NCBI GenBank assembly: GCA_040954595.2
Contig: CM082577.2
Location: 19,530,001-19,594,000, forward strand
From: Balanoglossus misakiensis
Taxonomy: Eukaryota > Hemichordata
DNA length: 64,000 nt
Direction: 5' to 3'
The stretch's first letter is position 1, and every line of letters starts with the position of its first letter. The notes under the pieces are model-generated. The model saw only the letters and a program-made list of their open reading frames with translations, was not told the DNA's origin and did no database searches. This document shows positions 11,836 through 24,588 of this stretch, in pieces. The translations under genes and the position numbers were made by a program.

Positions 11836-12654
11836 CTAAACACAAATGAGACAAACAGATGGGTCAGTTTTCATTTGCATGTTCCTCAGGAGTAGTCCTG
11901 TTTCAAATTGACCTACATTACACGTCCTAAACAAATGTATTGCATATTCTGATTGGTCTACAAGTTCTTGCATAATGAGGCAGTGAACACTGGAGGACCA
12001 GACCTACACATTTAGTCCATGGGCCAGGACCCGACTTTTCATAAATTGGTATCAGAAAGATGGACAAAGCCTCATATGTTTTTTTGGAAAGGCCTATATC
12101 TCTAGATTATAAATTGGGGTGATACCCCTGCCTATCGAGTAGCTTTCTGCATTTTTTCCCTCACAAACTAATGTAAGAACATAAAAATTTGCGACCCAAA
12201 TTTTGGGGGTAGGGGAACTTTAAATTGCTGTAACTCCAGCAAAACTAAAGCCAGAACAGTCATTTACCACTTAAATTGTGTGTTTTTAGAACTCTACCAA
12301 TATAATATATTTTGGTGGCAATTCGTTTTGAATTGAGGTCAATAGAGGTCAAAAGGTCATGAAATTTGGGTCATTCTGAAAATTTGTAGTATGACTATTT
12401 CTTGAACGATTTTTTTGAACTTAAGTCTTTAAATGTCATTTAGAAGATAAAATACTCTCCCAGAATCTATTTCAAACCAATAAAAAACCGTATTATTCAA
12501 TTACGATCAGAAAAACACAAATACAGAGATACGGAAGAGTGGCATAAGACTTCAGACCCTGATATTGGGGTAGGGCAAACTTAAAAAGGTGAAACTCTGT
12601 CAAAAATAAATACAGAACAGTCATTTACCACTCAAATTGTGTGTTTTTAGAGTG
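11836..12654 (-). other. TBL3 intron 3 sequence with a degenerate ~360-bp duplication
   Basis: The phrase 'cagaacagtcatttaccact' plus 'aaattgtgtgtttttag' occurs near 12250-12290 and again near 12612-12650. Each is preceded by a 'gggtagggg(a/c)aa' phrase. This suggests an old tandem duplication. No coding content recognised. Confidence 0.5.
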
Positions 12655-12955
12655 ACCGTGCATATACACAGTGAATATACGCGCGCGCACACGACTCTAC
12701 CACTAGTACCAGTCCCCAGACCAGGAACTGGTGACCCGCCGTTTGTTTCCAACGCCAAATTTGATTCTAATGTTGAATTTACGAGAAAACAATTTATCTG
12801 ACCTGTAGTTTTCTTGGCTCGCTTACGTTTTAATTTGGAAACTTACTTTAAAAAATCATACGCCACCGTCTTGATGACTGGCCCCTATTTTAATAATCGT
12901 ATCGCCATGTTTCGTCGTTTCGCTGTTTCGTTATTTCGCAAAGTATAACTAGCCC
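12655..12955 (+). mobile_element. Partial copy of the 54492-55242 TIR element
   Basis: Contains 'gaatatacgcgcgcgcac', 'ccaggaactgg(t/c)gacccgc', 'acgccaccgtcttgatgac' and ends 'aagtataactagcc', matching the right part of the full copy at 54492-55242. The left TIR is missing. Confidence 0.75.
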
Positions 12956-13350
12956 CCTGTAACATTATAATCCTTAAGCTTCGTGGATTAATAAACAAAG
13001 TTTGATGTTATAATGCTCTTGTGATGCGTGACCCCAATGACCGGCCAACCTCTGACCTCGGGGACCACAATGTGGAGCTTTCGATCAGCTTTTCGCGTTT
13101 CAATCAAACATTGAAATCACGGGCTAAAATCACTGACTAGTTTATACCTTTTTCGGTGTTTCATCTAACCTTTGAAAGGTGTATAATAAAAATGAAATGA
13201 CGCCACGTAATGTGCATTTCTTGTTCACGTGTAGGGACTTATGTGTGCGTAATGATCCAAATGCAAGGGGTTGTGTGAATAGGCGTAAATCATGAAGGGC
13301 AGCAAATAATAAGTTGACAAACGGCGCGCCATGTGTTAACTTATTATTTA

Positions 13351-13980
13351 CCGTACTTGCCCGGGTAAGAGCCCCGGGTGCTGCGCCCACAAATTAACGA
13401 AAAAACAGGGGGGGGGGGGTCTTTAGCCCGGACGCAACCTCGACATTTATGCAAATGAGGGCCTAGGGACACGAGGAAGGGGTGAATAATGATGCAAATA
13501 ACATGGCAAAACATTTCACGGTCAAACAATGTATTTATTAAATAATAAAAAGTTTTTTTTCCCATAAATGAAATACAGAAAACATATTACAGTCGCCGCC
13601 GTTTAATCGGGACACCATGGGCGCAGACAAAACATCCCGTTTAACCGGGACATTGGTAAATGGTCGATCCCACCCATGCATTTATACTTAGACAACGACA
13701 GAGGGACGCACGTAAATACATCTATCTTAATCATGGCAATCATGCCTTTCTCTACCGGAATTTTTGAGTGGTTTATTCTCCGAGTCCAAGTCGGGACCTT
13801 CCAATTTTGGGCGTTTCGCGTCGAGGACGGACTGAAGCAGCTCCACGCTGCCGCTTTGGAAAGCTCCCCGGTGACCTTATACGCGGCAGCGCGTCCATCT
13901 ACGTGATCGTTGAATTCGAGGCACGGTCCCGAGGGACCTGTCTGAGGTCATGTTTTCTAGAGCGGTTCCCTGGTTCTGGC
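13351..13980. repeat. Copy of the 45865-46480 TIR element (right end eroded)
   Basis: Starts with 'ccgtacttgcccgggtaaga' next to TA and shares G-run, 'tatgcaaatgaggg', 'ctccgagtccaagtcggga' and 'gaattcgaggcacggtcc' blocks with the better-preserved copy at 45865-46480. Overlapping frames here (13676-13906, 13768-14001) are shadows of the repeat. The copy carries extra sequence at about 13560-13750 with a short repeated 'cgtttaaccgggaca' motif. Confidence 0.7.
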
Positions 13981-14332
13981 ATTAGTAGGTGCTCCTCCTA
14001 GTCATACATTAGGCTAGTTGCGATGTTTAACTTACAGTACGTTAGATACACACACGAAAAAAGAGGCTGACGAAATTTTGTAACAAGGCGCAATGTAGTG
14101 CGTTACTTCCGTCGTCCGATCTTTGTATCTTGCCCCGGTTACCGTATGTCCGACATCGGTGGGCATAATCACCGTGAACATAAAACACTTCTTTTCGGGA
14201 AGACGAGTCAAACTACTCTTTTCAGGCCCAAAGAATCTTTGATCAGAGAATTCTGTGAAATTGTATGACAAACGTTTTTTTCGTGATAGTAGTAGTAGTA
14301 GAAAAGGTTTGCATTTTTACGTCGATTTGATC

Positions 14333-15505
14333 ATGGACGTAAAAGAGAAGGACTTAGGACTGTCCTTTGAGCTATTGTTCAGGTGATCGTTGCCGCCGCT
14401 CCGTTATCGCCTAATACTCCGTAATACTTTAATCGGATTACTTCCGTAATTTATTCAAGAGTGGGTTCGGGTACTATATTTGGTACTGTTCGGGTGTTTC
14501 CGTCTGTTTATAAACATCAGGCTGCATGGAACGCGCATGTGCGTGACCTTTGACTTTGAACCATCGAGGAGATTTGGCCCGTATGCACCAAATCTACGCT
14601 GAAAAAATCATGAATTGCGTCTTTGGCCAAGCTGGTAGCTCTTGTCATCTAGTCCACAAATTACAACATACATATGAGGTTTTATGTCGATCGAACAGAT
14701 ATTGTAGGCACCGTTTGGTTTACCGGCAATTCCACTCGAAGTCGACGATTGTGGACGCGATCATTTAACGTGTAATCCTATGGCGATAAAGTAACCGCAC
14801 ATCGCGAAAAATGGCAAAATCCGAATGTGGATAACGAAAATGGCCATGTGCTTCTGCCTATAAGACGCACATTTTCTGAAAGTTTATTGCTTCGTCTCCA
14901 CTTTACTGCAAAAATTAGACGTAGGACCCTTGTACTTTTAACGTGAGAGTGATTTTAAAATGTCTTGTTTTTGAAAATGCTTTGATGGTTTACGTGTAAT
15001 CCTATGGCGATAGAGTAACCGCACTTCGCGAAAATTGGCAAAACCCGAACGTGGATAGTGAAAATGGCCATGTGCTCCTGCATATAAGACGCACATTTTC
15101 TGAAAGTTTATTGCTTCGTCTCCTCTAAAATGCAAAAATTAGACGTAGGACCCTTGAACTTTTAAAGTGAGAGTGATTTTAAAATGTCTTGTTTTTTTAG
15201 CATGCTTATAAAGATCGGTTCGCCATTTGGTCAAATATGCGTCGATTTTTTCTGTTTTCACTTCTTTATTTCCGTTACATCGAGACAAAAAAATGGTGAT
15301 AATTTTACAGTAATTTACCACTTCTGTGTGACTTAAACAGCAAGTTTTCGTGAGTACTGCTGAGAGCACCCGAGGGGGTGTGTCACTGTGTATGTTGACT
15401 TCGGCAACGGTCACCCGACGTCAAAGAACAGCGTAGACAAAGCGAACACAATAGGTGTGAATGGGCTTAAGCTGCAGTCCTAAGTCCTTCTCTTTTTACG
15501 TCCAT
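14333..15505. mobile_element. TIR element with 9-bp TSD (MULE-like), 1.17 kb
   Basis: The left TIR ATGGACGTAAAAGAGAAGG and its inverted counterpart at the right continue into 'acttaggactg'. The perfect 9-bp direct repeat gatttgatc flanks it (14324-14332 and 15506-15514). No transposase motif is visible. The interior contains a 223-bp tandem duplication (14768-15195). Confidence 0.82.
14768..15195. repeat. 223-bp tandem duplication inside the TIR element
   Basis: Two copies of a unit starting 'acgtgtaatcctatggcgat' and including 'aatggccatgtgct' and 'taagacgcacattttctg', offset by about 223 bp and roughly 90% alike by eye. Confidence 0.85.
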
Positions 15506-15514
15506 GATTTGATC

Positions 15515-18500
15515 AACTCGTGTATTTTACAGCCATGACCTCAAAAAGTGAGCAGTCAATTGCACATCTACGATCTCGTGAAAACACATTCCAGTTTACA
15601 GAACGCAGATAAGGAGATGGCAGGGCAATTAGCAGTGTTTACTGCTTATAGAGAATCAACACAGATGGAGATTACGTAAACATGCGTCCGATTAGCGCCT
15701 CAGTTTACACAAGCGTTTGATTGACAGCGCGTTTGAATTCTCAACGGCTGAAGTTGTGGGCTCGACTCTCCACCGTCGACGCCAAAAAATGCTGAAAATC
15801 GCCCCGGATTTGCATCTGTCTGGGGAATTTACGCCATAAATCGGTAGGAGACATATTCATGGTGGAATTTGTATGCATTGTGAAGGGTTTCGCGGTCGAA
15901 AACTTCGGAAACTCATGCATTCTCGGGAGCGTGTGTCCGCAGTTCACCCTTCAGATTCAATTTACACAATGAACGCCGCCAGTTGGCTACCCCTATATAT
16001 AGGGAAGCTCCGCCTTTAAAGTGGTTTTATTAGTTTCACTCTGTGTCAATGACGTTTTCTCTCTAATCCGAAGACTGGGTACAAATCATTACATTTCCAT
16101 ATATATTACGTCATTTTTGCAGATCATATGAAAAGGAAAGAGAAATTGTTTGAAAAATGAATTTAGGCACTACTTTCTGGTGAATTTTACATGCACATGA
16201 ATGTCATGACCGCTGCAACTGCACGAACAACTTCATTTTCAATTTAAACAGAAAGCAAGAGAGAACTGCACCCGGCAGCCAAGCGTCGCTGTTTGATTTA
16301 GGAATAACGAAACGTTCAAAGAAACATATCCAGTAGAAATGAAAGGGGAAGGTAACAATATATTTATCTTGTTTCAACAAACGGCGAAGTTAAGTCAGTG
16401 CACAGAAAAAATGATACAAAAACACATGGGTTCGCGGTGCAGCGTTGCACATACAGCCCAATCAGTTGATCTTAAATTGTGTTTTTTCGAATGAATTAAT
16501 TTTGTTTAAAAAAATAAAACATTGCATGTTTGAATTCTCTCGATTCATGGTCTTTTCATTCCGGTTTTATTTTTATAGTTTTAATACCATGATGAACGTC
16601 ATTTTAGAATTTTAGCACGGCATGATTTCATTACACATGCAGTCAGTTGACACCGGCCAATACTGTCGGGTATAGCACAATTCTTGGCTACCAACCCTTG
16701 AGAATGAGGGAGTTGTTGTTATTATATCAGCTGCAGTTTGTTAATTTTCAGACATTTAAATTGTAAAGAAGGACTGCTTTCATACACCTTTGGAGAACAT
16801 TATTTGCTGACAACACTGGTAAAATTGGCTCCCCAACGCTTAAGCTGGAGGGGCACAAACCTACTCCCCCCCCCCCTCCCCCCTCCCCAAACTTTAGGAC
16901 CACAATTGCACTGTGCTAGACTTGTTACTTTAAGTGAAGTTGTTGGACCAGGGCAGGACTAGTAGATTTCATTTAGGACTACTGTAGTTCTAAAAATAAA
17001 ATACCACTTAGTCCTGCGTGCTAGTGGATGGTTTTACCCAGCGTCGAACCCTGATACATATCGGTAAGTTTTTTTTATATAGATTAATGCTAGTTTGGAA
17101 GGAAGATCATAAAAAATGCGCCATTTGGCACCTATAGGGACTTTAAATAATCGACTGATGTTTCAAGGCGGACTTCACACGGTGAATTTATACTTCTTGC
17201 CACTGAGACGGGTTCAAAATGGCGGCTGGTTCAAATCGCACGTACATGTACTGCCAGACGTAAACATGTCTTAGAGTAAAGGGCAAAAACTTGTTTCGCG
17301 GTATTCAAGCCATGTGTGGTCATCATATGAGTTACCTTTGAGTATGTATTTAAGTTGTGATTTTTGCCAAATTTAATTTTTTACATAAATCCGTAGGCCT
17401 AATACTGACCCACATCCTGACTAATACGTCTTGGTGGTAATGGTGCATAATCACCCCAAAATAGCACTTTTCTGAATGAGTTCACAGCTTAACAAATAGG
17501 TGTCAACAATGCAAATGGCCGTTTTTCTCAGTTTGCATTTTCGCTGTTCTTGACAACTTCAGAGGAAAATAGCTTCGCTCTGCGTTGGCCGAATTTGCCC
17601 AAATTTTAACTGGGGATTGTGTATGACCCATCCAACAAAACGGTATTTTTGTTAGTCGATCAAGTGTCCCTGGCGGGAATAATCTCTGATTCAATACAAC
17701 TCACCGTGAATTTGATCAAATTTTACTAAAAATCTAACTTTCAAACGCTATTACTCCTCAATGGAAGCAGATAACGCAAAACAAAATTACCGTTTTTTTG
17801 CACGTGTACTCTAGTTTCGAATGACATATTAAGATGCATGATGCATGGTCAACATTTTTACCTATTTTAAATTTTATGACATAATATCAAAAAATGTTTT
17901 TTTTAACCCAAAATCGCCACCATTTCCGGGGATCAATAATATTTGCACTGCAAACAAAAGTTCAAAAACTCAGCTTCCAGAATATATATGGTTTATGGGG
18001 GGTTTTAACGTTGTCTTTGATGAGAAATAGGCCTCTGAAAAAGTCTCGACGGTTTCATGCAATGCCACCTTAATGGATTTTGAGGCGAAAAACCTTTTGA
18101 CTGGGACTCAAAATTGCTCAGACAGTGGCCGGCCAGACGCGTTCAGACCTGGTTTTTTGGTCGTCCACGTACCTGGCTAGGACAATTGCCTACCTTTTTT
18201 TGAGCAATGTGAATGGCCTAGATAAGAAAAATTTCATGTGATTTTGTATGAAAACACCATCGTGTACTGGGCATATCTGAGCTATTGCCTGGCATGTCAA
18301 AATGGTCCACCGCCAGTCATATTGGTTCATATCAGGATTCAAAATTAACATGAATCACTTACATGTAGTATACTGGACCTTACATGTAGCTTATTTTCAG
18401 TATTTTTTGTTCTGTGTACCAAATGCAATGTCTTCTTCTACAACAAACAGCATCAATATATACACAGTTCTGCACCCCATTTGTCAGCATAGCCTGTCTG

Positions 18501-19343
18501 TGTGTACCAACCATTGTTATTGTTGACAAATGAATTCTAATCCTGACTTGAGTATTCAAATTTTGCACAAAACAATGCTGACTATATATTCGACATGTAG
18601 GTTGCATTAAAGCCACAGTATTTCTCGTTTTCGCATAAATTTTGTTTGAAACGGCATCTTCAATTTCTAAAAGTACATGATAATTGATACTGAATTGAAC
18701 AGTTATCATGCCCAGCTCTGTTCATAAACACATACAATTTACAATATAACGAGTGAGGAATGACTTTCTGTCCGGACAGAAAGTCAGGTTTGTTGACAAA
18801 TGCAATGTAATAACAATACTGCGCATGCGTACTCAAATCACGGAATAGGTTTGGTCGCCCCAAATCTAGCGACTCGGCGAAGAAACTCGCACTAATTCGG
18901 CGAAATTCTGGGAAGATATATATAATATATCAAATCCGAAAATGGTCTGACATGAAATGTCGAAGTGGCACGTTTGCTGATCAATATGTACAACATTTCC
19001 GTTGTAAACAAACCCGCGCATCATTTCAAGTGTTACGGGCAATATATACGGCTTGCATGTAGCTACAGTTGCCCAAACCTTTCTTATATCTTCATTATGT
19101 AGTATTCCATGATGAATGTACGGGGAAGCGGGCAATTTTCGATGATGAAAAATGGATAAACATGAGAAATACTGGGGCTTTAATAAGCCGAACACAGGGC
19201 ATTTCATAATGCTTCAGGGATTTGAACAAGAACTGCAGTAAATACACAAAACAAAATTACTGAAAATATGGCAAAAAGTTACATAAACAGATGAATTTAT
19301 TACAAAATGACAACTTTAATTTATACACTTTAGGACAACCTAC
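15515..19343 (-). other. TBL3 intron 3, distal 3.8 kb
   Basis: No gene, RNA or clear mobile element recognised on either strand. A C-rich run occurs near 16863-16890. Short frames have no recognisable motif. Confidence 0.4.
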
Positions 19344-19391
19344 CTCATCATTAGGACTAACAGCAAAACAAGTTATTTCCTCTTCGTCTGC
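19344..19391 (-). CDS. TBL3: TBL3/UTP13 exon 3
   Basis: A 48-base minus-strand exon with acceptor TTTTGCAG and donor GTAGGT, phase 0 at both ends. It encodes ADEEEITCFAVSPNDE. In TBL3 orthologues an acidic 'DEEDITxFxLSPDNE' segment sits here and opens the first WD40 blade, directly before the 'LLVTAS' strand found in exon 4. Although tiny, it is well supported by the frame, the splice sites and the family match. Confidence 0.92.
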
Positions 19392-20006
19392 CTGCAAAAT
19401 AAATTTTTTTGTAATAATTGGCAAGGCCATTCACTTCTATTTCTAAAAGCATCAATTTTTTTGTTTATAGTGTAATTGATCTTGTGTACATAGCAAATGT
19501 TTGAAACTTTACGCCTTTGCAGTATCGTTATTTTGCGGGTCAATGGGTCAAGGTGCGGGTCAAAGTGCGGGCCAATTTACTGGTCGATTTGCTGGTCGCA
19601 CCAAAAAAACAAATGAGACTTCTGTGCAATTGTTTCTTGGAATAAAATGAACCCAAAATATAATCCCAGTTCCTTTAAGACCATAATAACTTTTGTGAAT
19701 ACCACGAAAAATACATCTTTCAATAATTACAATGGAATCAACCGAGGATGCTGGCTGCGGTGCGGGTCGTGTATTGCGCCACCAGTGACGTCATGCTTTC
19801 CCGCCATCCGGTCAAGATGTCCGCCGACATTAGGTACGTATCGAGCGATCTTATTCTTTAAAATCATTGTTCATATGCAAAGTATAATGATTTGTATTGT
19901 AAAAGATTGTCATGATTGTAAAAGATTGTCATGATGTCACGCACTCAACCTAACCCCATGTCATATGTTCTACGCGTACATACGTACTGACTATACGTGC
20001 ACTATA
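19392..20006 (-). other. TBL3 intron 2, with a promoter-like plus-strand patch
   Basis: Holds a perfect CRE palindrome TGACGTCA (19786-19793), then a short ATG frame (19817-19833) followed by GTACGT. No other feature recognised. Confidence 0.35.
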
Positions 20007-20443
20007 CAGTGCAGCTTAGGAATAGCTTTCCAACTGCACCAACACTGGGTCAGCTCTGTTTAAACACTGGGTCAACTCTGGGTTGGCACCCTATTGGCGC
20101 TCTAATTAGCACCTATTGGGCTTGTGTTTAACTGGGGTGTTCCAAAACAATAGGGTGCGCCAAGGTGCTAACACTGAACAATGCCAAGTGCCAGGGCCAA
20201 CAGATTCACACCTTTGTAACACTTGGAACACACAGGCTAACACTGTGTGCCAAAACAATAGGGTGCGCCAAGGTTTAACACCTTTGTAGCACATGCTAAC
20301 ACTGAACAATGCCAAGTGCCAGGGCCAACAGATTCACACCTTTGTAACACTTGGAACACACAGGCTAACACTGTGTTGGCTCATTATAAACACCGTGTCA
20401 GCAAGTTGTTAGCAAATTGGAAAGCTATTCCTAAGCTGCACTG
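20007..20443. mobile_element. TA-flanked MITE (Tc1/mariner-like)
   Basis: The 28-bp TIR starts CAGTGCAGCTTAGGAATAGC; its complement ends at 20443; each end is next to TA (20005-20006, 20444-20445). The interior has direct copies of 'gccaagtgccagggcc' plus 'ttcacacctttgtaacac' at about 20190-20260 and 20310-20375. Non-coding; frames here are shadows. Confidence 0.82.
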
Positions 20444-20803
20444 TACATATGTGGTATTTATTAGTACTCTCCAGGCTGCCACGATTGTCACAGAAGTGTT
20501 GCACCAGTGAACATACTAGCAAAACAGAAATTGATAATGAATTTGGTATAGTAGTAATCTATATAACTTGTATGGTTTTTTATCACATACATAGCTCCGC
20601 ATATACCATAGTATGACGTCAGACGTAGGTAAATTTGCACCAATCGTTATTGTAATACCCATCCCTCTGACGTCACCAAACGGAACTATTTTAAACTTGT
20701 AAACAAAGTCCTCTTAGGGCGACAAAATTCAGTGCAATTGTTGGTTTTATTTCTATATTAAAAAAATAAGCAAAGATAAATAAAAAGTTTCGTATGTGTA
20801 AAT

Positions 20804-21103
20804 ATGGACGATCGACGATTAGTTTTACCTGTGTACATTTTTATCGCACCAACCGGCACCAAAACTGTCGCGAGGTCATCAGTGCTGAGCCAATGTCGTC
20901 GCGTTGTCGAACGAGCGACAGGTACAAAACTGAGTATTCGCAAAAATTTTGATGCGACGATTAGAGCAAAACGGTCTAGTCATGAAGCAAAAGGCATAAG
21001 AAAGGTTTCCTGCTCCAGTGAAACCTTGACGGACGATGAAATCCTGCTGACTCACGACAGACGGGTCCTCGCCAAAACCAGAATCGTCCAGGTCGTGACC
21101 TGA
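20804..21103 (+). CDS. Hypothetical ORF, 99 codons, unassigned
   Basis: Opens MDDRRLVLPVYIFIAP and contains the basic stretch DATIRAKRSSHEAKGIRK. I do not recognise the family. The composition looks more coding-like than its neighbours. A CRE-like TGACGTCA (20668-20675) lies about 130 bp upstream. It is on the same strand as the MULE-type transposase remnant starting 1.3 kb downstream and could be an upstream exon of that transposon gene, or simply chance. GT dinucleotides within it could be splice donors, so the true end is uncertain. Confidence 0.3.
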   Translation: MDDRRLVLPVYIFIAPTGTKTVARSSVLSQCRRVVERATGTKLSIRKNFDATIRAKRSSHEAKGIRKVSCSSETLTDDEILLTHDRRVLAKTRIVQVVT

Positions 21104-21230
21104 GTCACCTGACAGATAGACCGCATAACATCGATCTTCAATTTTGCACAAAATAGTTCCAAATTTTATCGGAACCACAAAGAGATTTATTTGAAAATCA
21201 AAATTAGCGGATCTATGTATGTGATAAACA

Positions 21231-21394
21231 TATAATTCCCCCGTATTCCTCACTCGTGTACCTGCGTCGCGAACTCGTGATTCCCCGTATAGCTGTATCC
21301 CTCCTCGCCTGCAGCTTGGAGGGATACGGCCGCTATACGGGGAATCACTCGTCCGCGACGCAGGCACACTCGTTCGAAATACGGGGGAATTATA
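21231..21394. repeat. 164-bp palindromic MITE or foldback
   Basis: Starts TATAATTCCCCCGTATT and ends with its complement. The inner arms also pair ('cgtgattccccgtatagc' against its complement), so almost the whole sequence can fold. TATA at both borders would fit a TA target. No coding content. Confidence 0.75.
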
Positions 21395-22129
21395 TATAAT
21401 TATCCACTAAGCTACCACTCATTTTAAAAATAAACCCTTTTCCCTACAAAACCTAGTTGATTTTTCCACATGACATATGAAAAGGATTTGATTTTCATAA
21501 TGTGTTATCCCTCGAGCTTTACGAAATTCGAGGACTTAAAGCAGTCTGATGTTATTTGTGGGACCACAGTGGAAATAAGTTCTTAACTTTTCTGTGTTAT
21601 CCCTGCACTTTTGACATTTTTGTTTTTGTTTTGTTCGTTGTAGTGTACGTTAAAGTGAAAAAATACATAAAATCAAATTAACTGTCAAGCAAGTACTTGC
21701 AAAACTTGAATTGAACAATCAGCAGATTGTGAAAATTGACAATCTTTGCTTGTTTAGAAAATTTTGGTACTAATAGTGATGTTCTTACCACTTTATTTCA
21801 GTGATGTCATTCTGATAGGCTTTATGCGACATAATAAACCATGGAAGACATAATATTTTCAAAGAAGATCTCGTGTTAAGTCCCTATTTGACTTCCTGGC
21901 CAGAGCTGGATTGTTTCTTAGAAACAAAAACTTTATCCCTTGCAAGTGGACAAGCAGAAAAATCATTAGAGGAAGTTTTTGGATCAGTGGAGTATGTTAA
22001 TTTGCAAGTTGTCATATAACTTATAAGCAGATTGTACCATGGTTACAGGTGTTGGATGATGACATTTTTGTCCTTTTCACATGTACTAGTATATCACATC
22101 CAAGTTATGTTTGTACAATAACCGACTCT

Positions 22130-22228
22130 GCCCTGACCATTAACGTTTGTTTATGGGTTCGAGGAAAGCCAAAATTCATGAATTTGTGGCTTTCCCCTTG
22201 CCCATAAACAAACATTAATGGTCAGGGC
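22130..22228. repeat. 99-bp long hairpin
   Basis: Outer arms 22130-22157 and 22201-22228 pair at 27 of 28 positions (GCCCTGACCATTAA side). The inner part GGAAAGCC...GGCTTTCC is also palindromic. It could be a tiny foldback element or a source of hairpin RNA. Confidence 0.75.
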
Positions 22229-23404
22229 GTTGTCCATTATTTCTATAGTAAATGTAAACACAGAAATAACCGCCAATCTATGCATGGGATTTAATAAGAT
22301 TGCATGCAATGTAAATGTCACTATTTATATAGAGTGGTCATAATGTCTGTTTCTGTTAACACTAGCTGTTCTTCTTTTCATGCTCACATGTACAGATTCA
22401 AAGAGAAGATGGTCCAGACGCCCTCGAGTGATTTACTCATATTCTGATGATGAGACAACCCATGCATCAGTCATGTCAGGAGACATAATTGATCTTACTG
22501 ATTCCCCTGGAAAGAAAGGTGGTGTGATTGACTTAACTTCTTCACCTGAAACAAGAAACAAAACTTCTTCACCTGAAACAAGAAACAAAACTTCTTCACC
22601 TGAAACAAGAAACAAAACTTCTTCACCTGAAACAAGAGACAAACAAACTGTGAACAAAGACCATATCTTGGATGAGATGTATGCCCATTTACCTGAAAGT
22701 TCTGATAGTTCTTCTGAGAATAGTGGAATTGAAAATACTCCTATAAGAGGTAGAAATATTCCAATGAGTAAGTTTTCAGGTTTAACCCAGAAAGATGTCA
22801 ACCAGCTGCCATATGATATTGATGGAGATTGTGCTTTTTGTTTGAAGTATGACAAAACTCCAGGCAATAGAATTAAGAGTACTGTGGATGGAAGAAATTT
22901 GACACGTTACAACAAATCTTTCACAAAAGAGTTCAGTAAAAATGATGGATTATGGCTACGTGCTAATTGCAAGGGCACATACAAATGTGTTAATAATGAA
23001 TACCCATTCCAGAAATACTACAACTGTCAAAATTCTTGTCATTGTTTAAAACAGGGAGAAAACTTGTTTTGTGATGAGGCATATTGTGATGAGAATGTTG
23101 TTACCTGCCGACTCCATTTAATGCAATGTGTACTTAGACATGTAAATGGTGCTAATGTTGGTCTGCCAAAGAAAAGTGAAACTGTAACCAAAATTTAGAT
23201 CCCTCATGAATGAATTGGTGTATTCTGTTACTGTAAATGAATACACGGTATGTTACACAGAATTGGAAAGTTTCATACAAGAGATTGGAAATAGTGGAAT
23301 TCTCCGATGGCTGTACTGGTGGGATAAAAGACGTACTCATGTCATGGAGGCATACAGACCTAAACGTTTATCATGTCCAAATACTAATTTGGCAGAGGTC
23401 AGTC

Positions 23405-23566
23405 TAGACTCTCTCACAGCCCACGATTCGCTACAAGGCTCTTCACTGACGCGCCCTCAACCGTTTGGCAAGGAAGAAGCACTGTTTGGTGTTGTTAGCG
23501 CCGGGGCACACATGCAATCAGTCCATAAGCCTGCATGGACAACGAGAGGGGCTGTGAGAGAGTCTA
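23405..23566. mobile_element. 162-bp MITE with 9-bp TSD inserted in the transposase frame
   Basis: TIR TAGACTCTCTCACAGCCC at the left, with its exact complement at the right. The perfect 9-bp direct repeat aggtcagtc flanks it (23396-23404, 23567-23575). Insert plus duplication is 171 bp, a multiple of three, and there is no stop in frame, so the host frame stays open across it. Confidence 0.9.
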
Positions 23567-24588
23567 AGGTCAGTCACGCGTCAATGACACATTGTAGTGG
23601 ATCTGATCTTACAATAGCAGAGGCAGCAGTGTATGACATACATGTAGCAGATTCATTCAAATATGGACAGTTGATAAAGAGTTACAGTGAGGGAACAGCT
23701 ACATGTAAAAGTGGTGCAGGTCCATCTTATGCTATGAAACTGAAAGCAAAAGATAAGAAAGAGGAACAAACTGTTGATGCACTGATGAGAGAGTTACATG
23801 AACAATTCATTGTAGGGAATGGTTCAGTGATGGCTTCAGGCTCTTCATTTTATACTGCAGATCCCAAAGCATCACACAGAGCAGATAGAGGAAGAGACAA
23901 TGATGTTAGACAAAAAGGGAGGTCAAGAACAAATTCCCAGTAAGGCATTAACCATGTCTATACAGAAAGCAAAAGAAATGATTAACTACAAAATTACTGA
24001 GATAGAAGTAGCCTCCCCAACTCAGGCAACCTTGTGCATTTCAAACCCACAAAACACCATGTACTTTGTAAACTTTGCAGAAATGCCAACATGTACATGC
24101 CCTTTCTCAGAAAATCAGAATTCAGTTGGGCAAGGTTGTGTCGCCTGTAAACACCGTCTCTATATTCTACTGCAGCTATGGTTCAAGGAAAATGACAAAA
24201 TTATATTACAATTTAGCTACAATCAGAAGGAAATTAGAGATATAACAGCTAAAATTGAACATTTCATGACTAAATCAAATCCATCATAAGTCATTGAAAT
24301 TACAAACAGCCTCTGAAACTGACAATGAAATGTATGAATTTGTCTTTCTGCATGGCATAATTAAAAAGTGTTATGGCTGTAATAAACAGTTCACTGATGG
24401 AGAAAAAAGAGAACCCTACAATCTTATAATAAAACACCTTGAAGTAAGACCTATTTACAGCCAAACTAAAAAACAATGGTATATCTCTGGTGCGAAAACA
24501 AAACAAAATGCATATTATCATCTGAATGTAGGATGTGTACGATTAATCCACCCATGTTTTACCCCCGCCTTATAATTATACCAGTTAA

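Noticed and set aside
17226-17240. tRNA B-box-like 'ggttcaaatcgc'
   Set aside because: No A box or cloverleaf at the right distance on either strand.
20879-21367. 162-residue minus-strand ORF
   Set aside because: It overlaps a palindrome and the opposite-strand ORF, and has no recognised motif.
22433-22867. 144-residue minus-strand ORF with VSGEEVLFL repeats
   Set aside because: Antisense of the TSSPETRN repeat in the transposase N-terminus.
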